A stretch of DNA of 64,000 bases from Hymenopus coronatus (Eukaryota > Arthropoda > Insecta > Mantodea > Hymenopodidae), in assembly GCA_030762935.1 (NCBI GenBank), contig CM060899.1:19603501-19667500 (forward strand), in the 5' to 3' direction. A model generated the notes under the pieces. It was given only the letters and a program-made list of their open reading frames with translations. It searched no databases and had not been told where the DNA came from. Made by a program: the position numbers and the translations under genes. Of this stretch, positions 1 through 11,615 are shown piece by piece (positions within the stretch are counted from its first letter, which is position 1; the number at the start of each line of letters is the position of its first letter).

Positions 1-867
1 ATTAAAATGATGTATATTAAATGTATTTACATGACAAATAAAATGTATATCTTGAATTTTTCTGGGAACGGCCTCTGAAGACCTTTATTCTGGATGACTT
101 TTGCATAACTCCTAAACCTTAAGAGATAACCAAATACTTACTACACAAAATATGTAGATCTCGTTTAAACACAACATTTATGTCATATACATAACATACA
201 TGATTATCTTCTTAGCGTGGTGGTAGCGCAGCTGCTTACCAAGCGGGAGTCCTGGGTTTGATCCCCAGTACTGGCGTGGGGATTTTTCCCCCACTGGGAG
301 ACCTGGCCCGGGGTGCATTCAGCCTCGTAAGGTCCCTGGTGGTCCAATTGAGGAGCTACGAGAAGTAGCGGCTCCAGGTCATGAAAACTGCATTAACCAG
401 CCGGGGGGGCTCGAGATGCTGACTACGTCTCACCCTCCAATTCTGCACCCCATCCATGACGTCTGTAATGGACCGAGATGGGGGACGCAGTGGCCGGGCA
501 GTAGGCCAAGGTTCCCTGTGAGCTGTCGTGCCATGGAGTTATTTACATAACATACATAGAGTTACATATATATACATGGAGTTGACCATCTCCCAGATAT
601 TTCTTCTTATTGGTTTTAAATTTTGAAATAAAGCTTTTTTCATGTGAGAATTTTCCAACTCCTGGCCATGCAAAGTTCATTTCAATCACAGAGCAACCAG
701 CTTTTAACTATCACTTTAACCTAGTGTATTCCCTTATTTCCCTTCTACTGTTTAGGAAACAAGTAAAAATACTATTTCTGCATCTGTTTATCATGATTAG
801 CTTGAAGTAGATAGAAGAATAATTTGTTATAGAGCTGTAGAGATAGTTATGGAACACAAGATTTTTT
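1..867 (-). mobile_element. HLE copy 1 (H2), cut by window start
   Basis: The hairpin half lies outside the window. The body matches other HLE copies (GAATTTTTCTGGGAA, TCTGGATGACTTTTGC, CTTATTTCCCTTCTACT) and ends at GGAACACAAGATTTTTT. It belongs to the diverged H2 subfamily (CTCCTGGCCATGCAAAG). SINE-A is inserted at 202-544. Confidence 0.85.
202..544 (+). mobile_element. SINE-A copy 1, tRNA-headed, with 13-bp TSD
   Basis: A 343-bp insert in HLE copy 1 flanked by the direct repeat ACATAACATACAT at 189-201 and 545-557. The head holds a pol III box A (GGTAGCGCAGCTGC) and box B (GGTTTGATCCC). The body ends with a conserved tail (GCTGTCGTGCCATGGAGTTA). Head plus TSD show a SINE mobilised by LINE machinery. 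Relatives lie at 17185, 21840 and 59390. Confidence 0.85.
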
Positions 868-1147
868 ACTGTTAGAACCAGCTGAAAAATTCAATGCCTC
901 AGCACTAAATGTAGGAACCATGAGGAACACTGCAGCTTACTGCCTCATTTTCAGTATAGGAAATAACAGAATATAAAATTTGTAGGAAAATATTTTTGAA
1001 AATAAGTTGCTTGATAAGAAAAGAAAAGATTGAAAACAATCTTTCATGAAGTGTATGCAATATGGTAATCCTAAGAAGTGTTATTTAAATTAACACCTAC
1101 AAAGATTGTGAAAAATTTACTTTTTAATAAAGTTGAATTAAGAGATA

Positions 1148-2393
1148 CGAGGGCTGTCCCAGAAGTACCCAACCTAAAAAAGAAAGTACAACCATTTTTG
1201 AGAAAAAAAAGTCTTTATTTCTTTACATAATCTCCTTTCAGCTCGATACACTTTCCCCAGCGATGTTCAATAGCTTCAATACCCTGCAAAATAGCCATTA
1301 ACTGCAGGCTCCACCTCTTCATTATTGGCAAATCTTCTACCACTAAGCCATTTTTTCAAGTTTTGAAACAGAAAATAATCAGAGGGGGCTAAGTCTTGCG
1401 AATAGGGCGCATGAGGAAGCAATTCGAACTTAAACTCATTGATTTTGGTGACATGGCGATACTGGAGCTTTGTCTTGATGAAACAAAACTTTCTTTTTTG
1501 TTAAATGTGGTCATTTTTGCTCGATTTCATCACTCAACACTGTAACAAGTTAGCATACTATTCGCCATTGATTACTTTTCCTTTTTTGAGATATACAATG
1601 AAAATTATCACACATGTGTCCCAGAAAACTGATGCCATGACCTTACCTGCAGATGGAACTGTCTTTGCCTTCTTTGGAGCACATTTTCCCCTTCCAATCC
1701 ACTGTTATGATTGTTCCTTTGTCTCAGGTGTGAATTGATGGATCCAGGTTTCAGCCATTGTTATGAATCGATGCAAAAACTCAGCTTAATTGCAGCAAAA
1801 CATTATCAACCACTTGGCTGAAACATCCTCACGACGCTGTTCTTGTTCTGTTGTGAGCAAACGTGATACTGTCTAGTGCACAACTTTCTCATATCCAAAT
1901 TTTCTGTCAGTATACGATGTACAGAACTTTTTGAAATGCCTGTAATGTCTGCTAGCTCATGCACTTTCAGTCGACGGTCATCCAATATCATTTTGTGGAT
2001 TTTCTTTACAATTTCTGGACTGGTAACCACATTTGGTCAACCACTGCAATGTTTGTCTTCGCAGCTCGTATGGCCGCGTTTAAACTGTGCCACTCAATAT
2101 TTCATTGCTGTAAATGAAGGCGCAGACTTCCCCAAAGTAGAATTTAGCTCATCTTAAATATTAGTAGGGCTAAGACCTTTCAAATAAAAGTGTTGTATCA
2201 CATATCGATGACCAGGTTTTTCCATGTTTACAAATTCGCTGAGAGCATTCACTAATGATGGCTGCCAAACAAATGCTAAACAAAGATCAGGCTCCAAACT
2301 TAAGCTTTCTAAGGTTGGTACGTTTTACCATTGTTGTTTGAAACAACAACTGCTATGTATAAGTCAGGTCGGGTACTTCTGGGACAGCCACTG
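1148..2393 (-). mobile_element. mariner M1, irritans-like, full length but broken
   Basis: Inverted ends GGGCTGTCCCAGAAGTACCC and GGGTACTTCTGGGACAGCC are flanked by TA at 1146-1147 and 2394-2395; 1246 bp is the normal mariner length. On the minus strand the transposase can be followed in pieces. The HTH region (EIVKKIHKMILDDRRLKVHE) is open at 1806-2030. Then come CAPKKAKTVPSAGKVMASVF with WD, a block matching HQDNAP but reading HQDKAP near 1480, and PYSQDLAPSDYFLF near 1390. Stops and frameshifts separate the pieces, so it is dead. The KKAKTVPSAGKVM block suggests the irritans subfamily. Confidence 0.9.
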
Positions 2394-2623
2394 TAACCCA
2401 GTAAGTAGTGGATATCTATAAACTATTTTTGATCCAGCAATTTGTGAAAGAAAATGTGAAAAAATATTCAAGTATGATAAACTGGTATTGAAGTTATGGG
2501 TTGGAAAGATCACATTAAAATATCACTCATGGCACCTTCCATGGTAAATACTAGTTTTCATTTTGAGTTTAGAGGCTCAAATGGAAGTCAAGGTACCATT
2601 AAATACACAGGCTTGTGTTTCAG

Positions 2624-2770
2624 TTCTGAATCAAGCTCAGCAGAGGATGATGCAAGCTTCTCAAGTTATCGGCTCCAGCCACCATCAGGGTTTTCAGACA
2701 GTCGAGAACTGAGTGAGGCAGAATGTGATAGAGACAACAATACATTACAATTGGATAAGTTATTGGCAAG
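2624..2770 (+). CDS. penultimate coding exon of an unrecognised host gene
   Basis: The open frame reads SSESSSAEDDASFSSYRLQP, then PPSGFSDSRELSEAECDRDN and NTLQLDKLLAR: acidic, serine-rich, with no domain I recognise. It stops exactly at a good donor (GGCAAG then GTATGTAATG). The chosen acceptor is CTTGTGTTTCAG at 2612-2623; an alternative at 2571-2572 (TTTTGAGTTTAG) keeps the same phase and adds 17 codons. The exon ends two bases into an Arg codon, which the G starting the exon at 7400 completes in frame. The intron, about 4.6 kb, is full of transposons on both strands. Upstream exons would lie outside the window. The serine-rich composition and matched phases argue for a real exon, but with no homology call it remains a model. 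Confidence 0.5.
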
Positions 2771-2934
2771 GTATGTAATGTTACTGTGATGTATATTAAT
2801 AAATTAGAATTATTGACCAACAATTTTAATGAAAAGTTGGATGTGTATCACTTATGTACAGTTTTGCCAGATTTGAAGCCATGTGGGCATCATTGTTAAT
2901 GGTTTACTATAGCGCACAAACATGCAGTATTAAA

Positions 2935-4205
2935 TAGCTTCACCCATAGACTGGCCTACACACCATTAAAAGATGGAGAATACAACAGAGAATATAAACA
3001 CATAATATTTACAGCAAAAAACAATGACTTTAATAAAAAATTAATAGATAAAAAAATCAGCAAATTTAAACAATGGAAATTAATCACAGACACCACAAAA
3101 TTGAGCCCACCAATAAAAAAAAAAAAATTCACTTATTATCCAAAACTACACCGAGTAAGCCATCGCGAAGAGGTCATTTTAACTAGACTACATATTGGGC
3201 CCTGTTGTTTTAGTCACAATCATTTATTGTCTTCGGACCCTGCACTGCTTTGTGTTCATTGTCAGGAGCTGTTGACCGTGAAGCATCTTTTAATCGAGTG
3301 TCAGTTTTTAGCTCCCTTATGTTTGTTCGTCAAATTACCAGCTGATATTTCGCAGGTACTGGTGGACGAACTCATTGCTGTGGAACGTGTTTTAGATTTT
3401 ATGTGTCTAGTCGGTATGAGCCACCATGTGTGATTTAAATGTTTTATGCTTTGTGTCCTGTATTTGTCTGGCTAATGGTTCTTTTGGCGGCTCAACAGGA
3501 ACCCTTTTATCGCTTTTTATTTTTTACGTTCTGCAGTAGCTGACACTGTTTTAGCCACATTTTATATTTTAGTGTGTGGACCTAGTCCTTAACTTTTTTA
3601 TTACCCCCCTTGTTTGGGCACTAATAACCATTGCAGTTGTGCACCCTAAAGCTTTACTACTACTACAAGTTTCAAAAAAATATTCTAATCATATAAAATC
3701 ACACTTGCCTTCCCAAAATAAGTTCAGCCTACAAAAAATGCTCTGCAACACCCTAAAAGACCAAATCCCAGAACACAAAAAATCAGGAATATACAGATTA
3801 AATTGCACAGATTGCAACAAATTTTACATTGCAAAAACAAAAAGACAGCTTGAAACAAGACTAAAAGAACATTTGAGAGCAGTAAAATATAAACAAACTT
3901 AGAAATCAGCCATTGCACGCCACTTTTGGTCTACTAACCATGAAATAGCACCAAACATACACCTTATAAAACCTGTCAGATATGCAGCAGAACTTGACAT
4001 CTGGGAAAAAATCCACATCATTAAAAACCAATGCCACATATTCAACTTTGAATTGCCACCACAAAATATATTGTGGAGGTTCGTCACTCTGTCACCAGGG
4101 GCCTACACACCTCAACATAGAACATCCTGTAGAAATTCAGTTGGAAATCATTGACAATGAAGCCTTCGTAATCGGTCTTGCAAAACTATACATAAGTGAT
4201 ACTTA
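2935..4205 (+). pseudogene. Penelope-like element, RT end and GIY-YIG endonuclease, split by a LINE
   Basis: Positions 2935-3125 read HRLAYTPLKDGEYNREYKHI, the C-terminal part of a Penelope-type reverse transcriptase. The frame is broken by a LINE 3' fragment (about 3125-3663) and resumes at 3665 (SKKYSNHIKSHLPSQNKFSL). The GIY-YIG nuclease follows: SGIYRLNCTDCNKFYIAKTK then RQLETRLKEHL at about 3778-3870. An in-frame TAG at 3900-3902 interrupts it before KSAIARHFWSTNHEIAPNIH and LDIWEKIHIIKNQCHIFNFE. In this family the nuclease nicks the target and the RT copies the RNA. The GIY pair and the Arg of the TKRQLETR block are present, but the YIG is YIA and the frame is stopped, so it is inactive. 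Confidence 0.88.
3125..3663 (+). mobile_element. LINE ORF2 C-terminus and 3' UTR inserted in the Penelope element
   Basis: The frame reads REEVILTRLHIGPCCFSHNH, LLCVHCQELLTVKHLLIECQ, ending DELIAVERVLDFMCLVGMSH at a stop near 3430. This is the C-terminal zinc-knuckle block after the RNase H domain of I/jockey-type LINEs. A 3' UTR of about 230 bp ends with the family tail GCACTAATAACCATTGCAGT, TGTGCACCC and then an ACT-rich simple repeat, after which the Penelope frame resumes. The copy is 5'-truncated, as usual for LINEs. Exact junctions are uncertain. Confidence 0.8.
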
Positions 4206-4785
4206 AGTGTTACAAATCCAACTCAGGAATGTTCTAGATTTATTAAATTGATTTTTAAATACTTACAGCCCTTACTACTGTATTTGCTGGTGTAAAACAC
4301 AAATTGACGTAAATTTATCACTTAATATGTACATATACATCAAATATCTAGGCAATATAAATAGGAATAGTGCTCACCTTTTAATTCTCAACCTCAAATC
4401 TGCAATCCTCACAGTTAGAAGGAAGAAATATTTGAAGCCTCTATAATTCTTTTAGAGGGCACATCAAAGGTTATAGAGTCTGTCCATGTTTCCAATTTGC
4501 AAAAGTTTAAACTTTTCTCTTTTCCCTGTGTTAATGAAAATCAATGAAATTCAACAATTTGTTCTTCATACTGGGCTGGCATCTTCTGTGATTTTTTTGT
4601 TCATAAATATTGAAAATTATGATGTTCATCCAGTAAAGTCAGCGATTCCTTTGTTAATGGATATTGCTTTCGCTTAATGAATGATTGTTTTCAGAGAAAA
4701 TTAAATTCCTGCTTGTCTATTCTCTAAAATCCAAATATTGAATTCTCCTGCAAGTTTTGACCATTTAACAGTTCTACTTTTTAGA
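4206..4785. other. intronic AT-rich sequence, nothing recognised
   Basis: Between the Penelope relic and a LINE tail. Short open frames are not supported by composition or motifs. Confidence 0.5.
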
Positions 4786-5620
4786 TTATGTATTGTATTG
4801 TATTTATTTTCATCCATAGAAACACAATACATGTTATAGGACACATCAATTTAAGATACGAGAAAAAACAAAATTATATCTAGATGCATACAAGATTAAA
4901 ATACAGAAATGTAAGATTTACCAAATTTTAAATATAAAAGGAAATTATATACAGATTGTCACAAAGACAATTTTTACATTTTGTAAAATTTACACCAGTT
5001 TGTGATGTATAAATTCATCTACACTATAAAAGCTATTGTCTATTAAGAATTTAAACAAAACTTTTTGAATTTTAGCTGGGATTCAATGTTCTTTATATAC
5101 TGGGGTAGTTTGTTGTATAAATTTAGACCAGCATATGTAAAGCTATTTTCATACAGTTTGGTTCCATGTGAAGTGCTTTCTTTAAAACTTTTTCCTAATT
5201 CCACCAAGTTTTTATAATTTTTTCAGTTGGAGGTGGCACGAAATGTATGTTCTGCAGGCCTGTTTCCATGCTCTTTAGCACTTGTAGCCTAAATGTAATA
5301 GTATAGCAATGCCATAGGTTGCAAATAAAACCACAATATATGGCGCAAATGGATCTCCACACTAAACAATAACTGAAGCTTAAAGAACAATATAAACATT
5401 TTTAACGAAGATGCATGTGCATCCACTAAATTCCATACAACTGGAATGCTTATATTTGCAAGAAAACTAACAATGAATTTCTTCAAGCCGAAGCATAGAA
5501 ATTTGGAAGAAATGGAGCTAATACTTGCAATCGAGGTTAATGCAAATTTAGTTTTTGGGCCTATTTTCGAAGGAAAAAAGTGTGTCTTATACACCAGCAA
5601 ATATTGTATTTACAAATCTA
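4786..5620 (-). pseudogene. second LINE: ORF2 C-terminus, 3' UTR and ATACA-type tail
   Basis: Read on the minus strand, the piece near 5240-5050 translates as LVELGKSFKESTSHGTKLYE, NSFTYAGLNLYNKLPQYIKN, IESQLKFKKFCLNS, stop. This is the typical end of jockey/CR1-type ORF2 proteins (a FSYxGPxLWNxLPxxIR motif). The 3' UTR runs to GGATGAAAATAAATACAATA and a short ATACA repeat at 4786-4805. Upstream to about 5600 an open but unaligned stretch probably belongs to the same degraded RT. It differs from the CATCAT-tailed LINE elsewhere in the window. Confidence 0.7.
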
Positions 5621-5714
5621 ATGTGTTACAAAATCCATCACCAACTGGCTAGAAAAGATATATAATATGGTAGTTATGGTAGTTAGCACAAAAAATGTAA
5701 TATGGAATTAAGGA

Positions 5715-6005
5715 GTCTAAATGGTAAATGGGAAGGTCTGCCTGTTGGGGAGCCAATGGCACGAACTACTGAATGGAGAACCTGGAACGAGTGGTTGGCC
5801 TGTAGTCATGCATGAGCATGAGGAAGTGGATGATAAGAAGTGCAAGCAAAATGGATGATAGCAAAGGTGATGATGGGGCAATTGGTGGAATGAGTGGTGG
5901 GGGAAACTGGAGGACCCAGGGAAAACCCACCACAAATCCCACATGCAGGAGCTTGGGTTTGAACCCAGGTCACCTAGGTGGGAGGCAATCGGTCTAACCA
6001 CTCGG
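5715..6005 (-). mobile_element. SINE-C copy 1, antisense
   Basis: Carries the antisense tRNA head (CGGTCTAACCACTCGGCC, box B GGTTTGAACCC antisense at 5956-5970) and the family body with GGGGGAAACTGGAGGACCCA and GGTAAATGGGAAGGTCTGCC. Followed by a TAA microsatellite. Confidence 0.8.
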
Positions 6006-6008
6006 CCA

Positions 6009-6023
6009 CTAATAGTAATAATG

Positions 6024-6094
<71 letters not shown>

Positions 6095-6095
6095 T
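6009..6095. repeat. (TAA)n microsatellite
   Basis: About 27 uninterrupted ATA/TAA units after a few imperfect ones, abutting the head side of SINE-C. Confidence 0.98.
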
Positions 6096-6128
6096 CTTTT
6101 TGTTACCTAAAAAGATAAAGAATACAAA

Positions 6129-6306
6129 TTATTGAAATTGAAATGTATTGTTTTTTTGTTTTTTTTTTTGTTTTTTTAAAGTTTGGTTAAATTAATATCT
6201 GGAAAAAAATTGTTTAAACATTATTGAAATTGAAATGTATAGTTCTTTTTCTTTTCTTTTCTTAAAGTTTGGTTAAATTAATATCTAGAAAACAATTGTT
6301 ATATGG
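6129..6306. repeat. two-copy tandem duplication, about 88 bp per unit
   Basis: Units 6129-6220 and 6221-6306 share TTATTGAAATTGAAATGTAT at the start and AAAGTTTGGTTAAATTAATA at the end, with a length-variable T-rich middle. No coding potential. Confidence 0.85.
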
Positions 6307-6397
6307 ATTACATAAATTAAGTTTGGGAATAAAGAAATAAAGATTTGAAATGCATGCCCCAGTTTTAGAAATTTACAATTACTTTCATTTATTTGTT

Positions 6398-7275
6398 ACA
6401 TAACTAATGTGAGTCAAATATGGACACTATAGTTTCACTTAAGTTTTTTCCTGGTTACATTTCAAAGATGGTTATCATCATCATCAGCGAGTGTTTGAGA
6501 TTCCATTTGTAATTTTCTCTGTGCTGTCGTCTGGTTTTTTTGGAGGTAAGCTTAAGGTGTTGTCTGCCGATGGTATTTCAAAATTCGTAACTCTGTGTGT
6601 ATTTTTCCTAACGTGTAACCTTTCCCAAACTGCTAGTGCAGTCTTGGTTTTTAAATGTTTAACATATTGAGGCCCAGGTGTTTCTTTTGTTGAAGGGTCA
6701 AACAACCCAGGGTTTTTACACCTACTTTGATTTATTATTTACAGTACATCAATCAAACTTTCCCAAAAGTTTATGGACAATCTAAAAGTATGGTATTCAA
6801 GGATTTCTCAACAAGTAAGAAAATAGTCATAGCTTCCGTATTAATATTTTATTTTAAATTTACAGCAAGTATCAAATATGAGTTTGAAAAAAACTGCACA
6901 AACTTTGAAAAACTCTCCCTCGGAGTTGGAATTTTCCAGAGCTTTATTTGTATGCTGAATTTCAGCTTCAGTTCACATAAATCGAGGAAAATGCCGCATT
7001 TTAATATTTAAGAACACCAAAGGTAACAAACAGATCACCACCTTCAAGGAAACTGGTGCAACTACCCTAAATTTCCTGATAGTTGACTAAAGCAAGGAGA
7101 GATGGCAGCACAATTCAGATAATTAAATGATAACTGATGTAAGTTCATTGCTGCATAGCCCAAGACCAAGTTAAGGTGGTGGAAAAGCATTAGAAATACC
7201 TGCCCGAGCTATGTTCAGGTGTTGGCCACATGCACATTTTGCACGGCCCGAGTTATATCCATATTTGACTCAAAT
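6398..7275 (-). mobile_element. Penelope-like fragment between inverted terminal blocks
   Basis: The minus frame at 6484-6705 contains LAVWERLHVRKNTHRVTNFE, matching the C-terminus of the Penelope GIY-YIG protein at 4000-4060 (LDIWEKIHIIKNQCHIFNFE). The region is bounded by inverted blocks: AACTAATGTGAGTCAAATAT at 6404 and ATATTTGACTCAAATTAGTT near 7260. The same block pair bounds the fragment at 12850-13409. It probably corresponds to the pseudo-LTR of Penelope elements. The middle (6730-7250) has no recognisable frame. Confidence 0.65.
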
Positions 7276-7399
7276 TAGTTACCAAATAAATTAAAAGTTT
7301 CACTGTGTAAATCATTGACATCATACCTTATGATCCTTTCATTTATTTATTTTATTTAGTACTAAATAAAGTTAAATTATGGTTCTGTTTTTATTCTAG

Positions 7400-7451
7400 G
7401 TTTCATCAACAGAAGGAACAAGAACGTCTACAGTTTACTATTCATGTGTGA
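7400..7451 (+). CDS. terminal coding exon of the same unrecognised host gene
   Basis: A pyrimidine-rich acceptor (GTTTTTATTCTAG, ending 7399) precedes an exon whose first base completes the split Arg codon of the exon ending at 2770. It then reads FHQQKEQERLQFTIHV and a TGA at 7449-7451, giving a C-terminus DKLLAR joined to FHQQKEQERL. A 3' UTR follows. Phase agreement across a 4.6-kb intron is good but not conclusive evidence. Confidence 0.48.
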
Positions 7452-8490
7452 ATCATCACTTTAGACATTTCATTGAACAAAGTTCTGTTGCTGAAGACTT
7501 GTCATCATCGCTAAGTCTGTGACTGTACATCAAAAGTGTTCCAAAAGAGAAAACTTTTAATGGCAAAAGAGAGAACATGACCTTGTTCTCAGCCACTGAA
7601 TTATTTTATTCATATATACACACATTTCAAAACCACAGGTGGCAAATTATTTAATGTCAAAATACTTCTCATTTTCATAATGGACCAATTAAGTAATTTA
7701 TGTCTACTTTGTTATGCAATAGAGAGAATTGTTCTCCATTTTCTTTTAGATGTTAACAGTTTTAACAGTGTGGGCACGCATCTGTAATATGTCAATAGCA
7801 TGGCTGCTTCCCTAAGTTCTTTCTCTCTCCACAATGCTTACCATTTCAATGGAAAAATTGTGTACCTTGATTGTGTTCAGTGTTATACAAGTTGAAAAAA
7901 TAGGACTGGAAAAGTGCATTCAGCAAGAGTGCACATATTTCCATATGCGTTATTTGCAATGATATCAAAATACATACAGAGTAAACCAACTACAGCTATA
8001 GCATAATTTATTTTGCAAAATAAATTAAAATGTTCAAGTAAAAAATATTTATAACCAAAGCACATGTGAATGAATGATATGCATGCTTTATGCATAAAAT
8101 ACTTATTTGTGTGGAATCCCCTTTTTAGTAGGTTCTATTCTTTTCTAAAACTTTTAAATTCAATCTAACACTTAAATAAATAAATTAAATAACAATTAAG
8201 AATCCCAAAAATTTCATCAATCAGCCATAACCAAAAGTTAGGTTATGTAATACTGAGGTATTACTTTAAATTTTCAAAATGGTTGATGTATTACTTCAAA
8301 ATGGAATTGTGTTCACAATCAACTTTCACAAGAAACAACTTGATTAATTCCTACAGTTCAAAGAGAAAAACATATATCTATTTTTGTTGTGGCTAGGCTG
8401 TAATTGTCTAACAACTTCTAATTAGTGGTGCATGGAAATGTATCAATATGAGGAAGAGCTATTTAGGTTGGCAGGTGAAACTCCTTTGTT
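7452..8490 (+). other. probable 3' UTR and following non-coding sequence
   Basis: No transposon family of this window is detected. AATAAA hexamers at 8019 and 8175 are possible polyadenylation signals for the gene ending at 7451. Confidence 0.35.
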
Positions 8491-8761
8491 GCCCTTTGTG
8501 ATGTAATGGTTACCATATACCCAAGGTTGCAGATTCAAACCTGGCAGAGGAACGGATTTTTGGGCGTAAAAATCCTTAGAATGGCTTCCTTCAGAAGGGA
8601 AGTAAAGTCATTGGTCCCAGGTCATAGATTTATGGCGCATAAAAAAACCTCAAGCCTGATAAAGAGGCCTCTGGGCAAAATTAAATGGTCTTTCATGCCC
8701 TGTATAGAATGGGATGCTGAGAACCACAGAGCATCCATAAATAAAACTCCATTTCCATTTT
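8491..8761 (+). mobile_element. SINE-B copy 1
   Basis: tRNA-Glu-like head (GCCCTTTGTGATGTAATGGT, box B AGATTCAAACCTG) followed by the family body: GGGCGTAAAAATCCTTAG, TAAAGAGGCCTCTG, and the tail ATAAATAAAACTCCATTTCC. Confidence 0.85.
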
Positions 8762-9776
8762 GCATCGCTCCTCTGCCATGCCCTCAGTTTAAACCCTTAT
8801 CAGATATTGTAAGCTGTGATTTTCCCTTTATTTCACAATGACAGAGGTACGTCAGAGGGCCAGACATTTAGATGCATGGAAAGAAGCGAAAACAAGATTA
8901 CCAATGCTTTCCAAATAATGAAAATGCTAGCATTTGTGTATTTTTTTGAAGGAAAGGAAAAGGAGGAGAGATGAAGCAATTTTATGTTTTATTATATGTG
9001 TATTAACTTAAACTTCCCATTACACATATTTATTTAGAATCATGCCATTTCATTCCAACATAAATAATTTATTATTGCTGTAAATTAAAACCACTATACA
9101 CAAAATATACAGAGTATACAAAAACATTTCTAAAACATGTTTTCGTTATGTACACAAACATTAAAAGGAAAACACAACTAATGGAACTAAAGAAAGCTAA
9201 TATTCTAGTAATTAATCCATGATCCGTGTTCCTTATAATGGCATGTGGTGTTGGCAATTGTGCCTGTCAAGTTAAATTGTTTTCTTACCCGTCCCCTTGC
9301 GCTACTCACTTTGGCCATGCCCTTCTTTATTGGTCATTGGTTGTGGGACAGACTGGTACAAACCAATAGGATATTGACAAACCTATTGGTGTGGATCACT
9401 TGGTGAAAATGTTTCAAAATGCATGAAAAGACACATAGACAGTACATGTAAAGCAAGATGCCTGAAAAGCATGTGGATATGAGAATTATGGTGATATTAT
9501 TCAATCAATTCAATTCCAGTACTGTTATGCCATGTCTCCATACTCGACCATCTCAACAGAAGTTTCTTGATTAGGTGTTTCTAATTCATGCATTAGCCAG
9601 TATGTCCACATCGCCCATAGATGGCAGTATAGGACAAAATCATGAATTACGGATGTGAAACATGGCAAATTAAGCCCAGGTACTTTTTCTTTACGTGCAA
9701 ATGACCAACAGCTTTACCTTCATTCCAAAGAAAGCCAGCTAAGGATTTGTATTCCTGAAAAAGTCCAGGGGTCCCT
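8762..9776. other. non-coding, nothing recognised
   Basis: No terminal repeats, tRNA head or supported frame seen on either strand. Confidence 0.5.
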
Positions 9777-10040
9777 GGGGAATTTCTTGAAAATCTTTGT
9801 TTCGCATCCTTGGAAGATACTTAACTTAAATACCAAGTTTGGTATTTAACCTACTTTTCATTTTTGAGCTATTCTGTCCACAGACACACACCCATGCATG
9901 AACCTTTTTCTAAAAATATTTTTTTCAGATTCAGGGGACCTTAAAACATACACTTTCTGGTGAAATCTCTATATCAAATTTTGGTTGGAATACACGCCTT
10001 CTCTATGCACATTGTACATGCGGGCTAGAGAAAGTACAAA
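9777..10040 (+). mobile_element. HLE copy 2, hairpin-end fragment
   Basis: Contains AAATACCAAGTTTGGTATTT, the CA-rich block, the TTTCTGGTGAAATCTC block and the terminal hairpin ending GAGAAAGTACAAA. The other end is missing. Confidence 0.88.
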
Positions 10041-10312
10041 TATTATTCATTTATCTACATCATGCTAATCAAGATAAAAATCACCAGAAATGGTCTTATT
10101 ACTAAGCTCCTTATAAGTAGAAGGGAAATGCGAACACCCTAGACTAAAGTGGCAGTGAAATCTTTTAAAAGCTGTTGTTTTGTGATTGATATAAAAATTA
10201 GGTTCTCTTGCAGTAAAACAATAGAGATATAAAACAGACGAGAGCTTCCAGTATGAGCAAAGTTTTAAGTACTTTAAAATTGAAAACAATGACAAGGAAT
10301 ATCTCTGAAAAA
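10041..10312 (+). mobile_element. HLE copy 3, H2, left part only
   Basis: Starts in the H2 left block (CTACATCATGCTAATCAAG) and runs to GACAAGGAATATCTC, then is replaced abruptly by an oppositely oriented HLE. Confidence 0.8.
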
Positions 10313-10876
10313 ATTTCGAAAATTTTGATTTTCTTAAAATGGCTCTGCCAATTTTGATTAAAATCTCTATATTTAAGATATTTACATCCCAAATAAAATG
10401 TATATCTTGAATTTTCTGGGAATAGCCTCTGAACACTACTTTATTCTGGATGAATTTTACAGAATTTTGCATTACTGCTAAACCGTAAGAGGTGGACAAA
10501 AACTTGTCACAAAAAAAATGTGGAGCACATTAAAACACAATTTATGTGCTATACATTTTTTTCATGGAGTTGATTGTTTTTAAGATATTCCTTGTTACTG
10601 GTTTCAACTTTGAAAAACATATTTTCTCACACAGGAATTTATCAACTCCTGTCCATACTAACAAAGGAACTTCAGTCGCATAGCAACTAGCTTTTGACTA
10701 GCACTTTAACCTATGGTACTCCCTTATTTCGCTTCTACTTACAAGAAAGCAAGTAATAAGACTATTTCTGATAATTTTTTCCCGATTATCATGAAGTAGA
10801 GACATAGGCTATTTAACAATAATTTGTTGCAGTGATGTAGAGAAGGTCATGTGAATGGAGCACATCAGAGTTTTTT
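10313..10876 (-). mobile_element. HLE copy 4, H1, hairpin part missing
   Basis: Runs from ATTTCGAAAATTTTGATTTT through TTTCTGGGAATAGCCTCTGA to GGAGCACATCAGAGTTTTTT. Its junction with copy 3 is an inverted fusion at about 10312. Confidence 0.85.
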
Positions 10877-11405
10877 ATTTGCTATAAAAGGTTTTAATTT
10901 TAATGTCGACTCACTGAGCCCCCCTCCCAAGTTAAGGATTCATGAGTTGCCCCTGACAACCAGATAACATGATATCAGTCCTGATGCTGCCTAGCCCTGC
11001 ATATTTGCAGTTTGGGATTATTGCCTATTTATATGATTTTCTCCTTGAAACAGTATAGTTTAATAAAATCATTCTTATGAAAGTTGTACATTTTTAAGAG
11101 CTCTATCTAATGGTATCCTACTTGAGCCCCACTCCCATTTAAAATTTTGAAGGGATACACCATAGATTTCACTTCTGGTTGTAGCTGATTGATGAAGTGA
11201 AACTCAAGTGAAACATAATATATTTTGTTTAAAAAATATTAACACTATATTTTACAAAATTAATTACTGTAACAGGGGAGCTGTATAATGTTTATACAAT
11301 TTTATTAATAAGACAAATTTCTTAATAGAAGAGCTGGAGGTACACATTAAAGTTTGCATTGATAATATAGTTTTTCTCTTGAGAGAAATGACTAAACATG
11401 TCACC
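10877..11405. other. non-coding, nothing recognised
   Basis: AT-rich; a short stretch near 10915-10930 and 11110-11140 repeats GAGCCCCCCTCCC / GAGCCCCACTCCC-like wording, otherwise featureless. Confidence 0.45.
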
Positions 11406-11615
11406 AATTGGGCGTAAAAATCCTTAGCATGGCTTCCTTCAGAAGGGAAGTAAAGGCGTTGGTCCTGTGTCATAGATTTATGGCACGTAAAAGAACCTCA
11501 TGCCTGATAGAGAGGCCTCTGAGCAAAATTATGCGGCTTTCACACCCAATATGGAATGGAATGCTGAGAACGATAGCAGTTAAAGGGCTTCCATAAATAA
11601 CATGCCATTTACATT
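11406..11615 (+). mobile_element. SINE-B copy 2, head missing
   Basis: Begins at GGGCGTAAAAATCCTTAGCA and continues through the family body (AGAGGCCTCTGAGCAAAATT) to GGGCTTCCATAAATAACATG. Confidence 0.85.
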
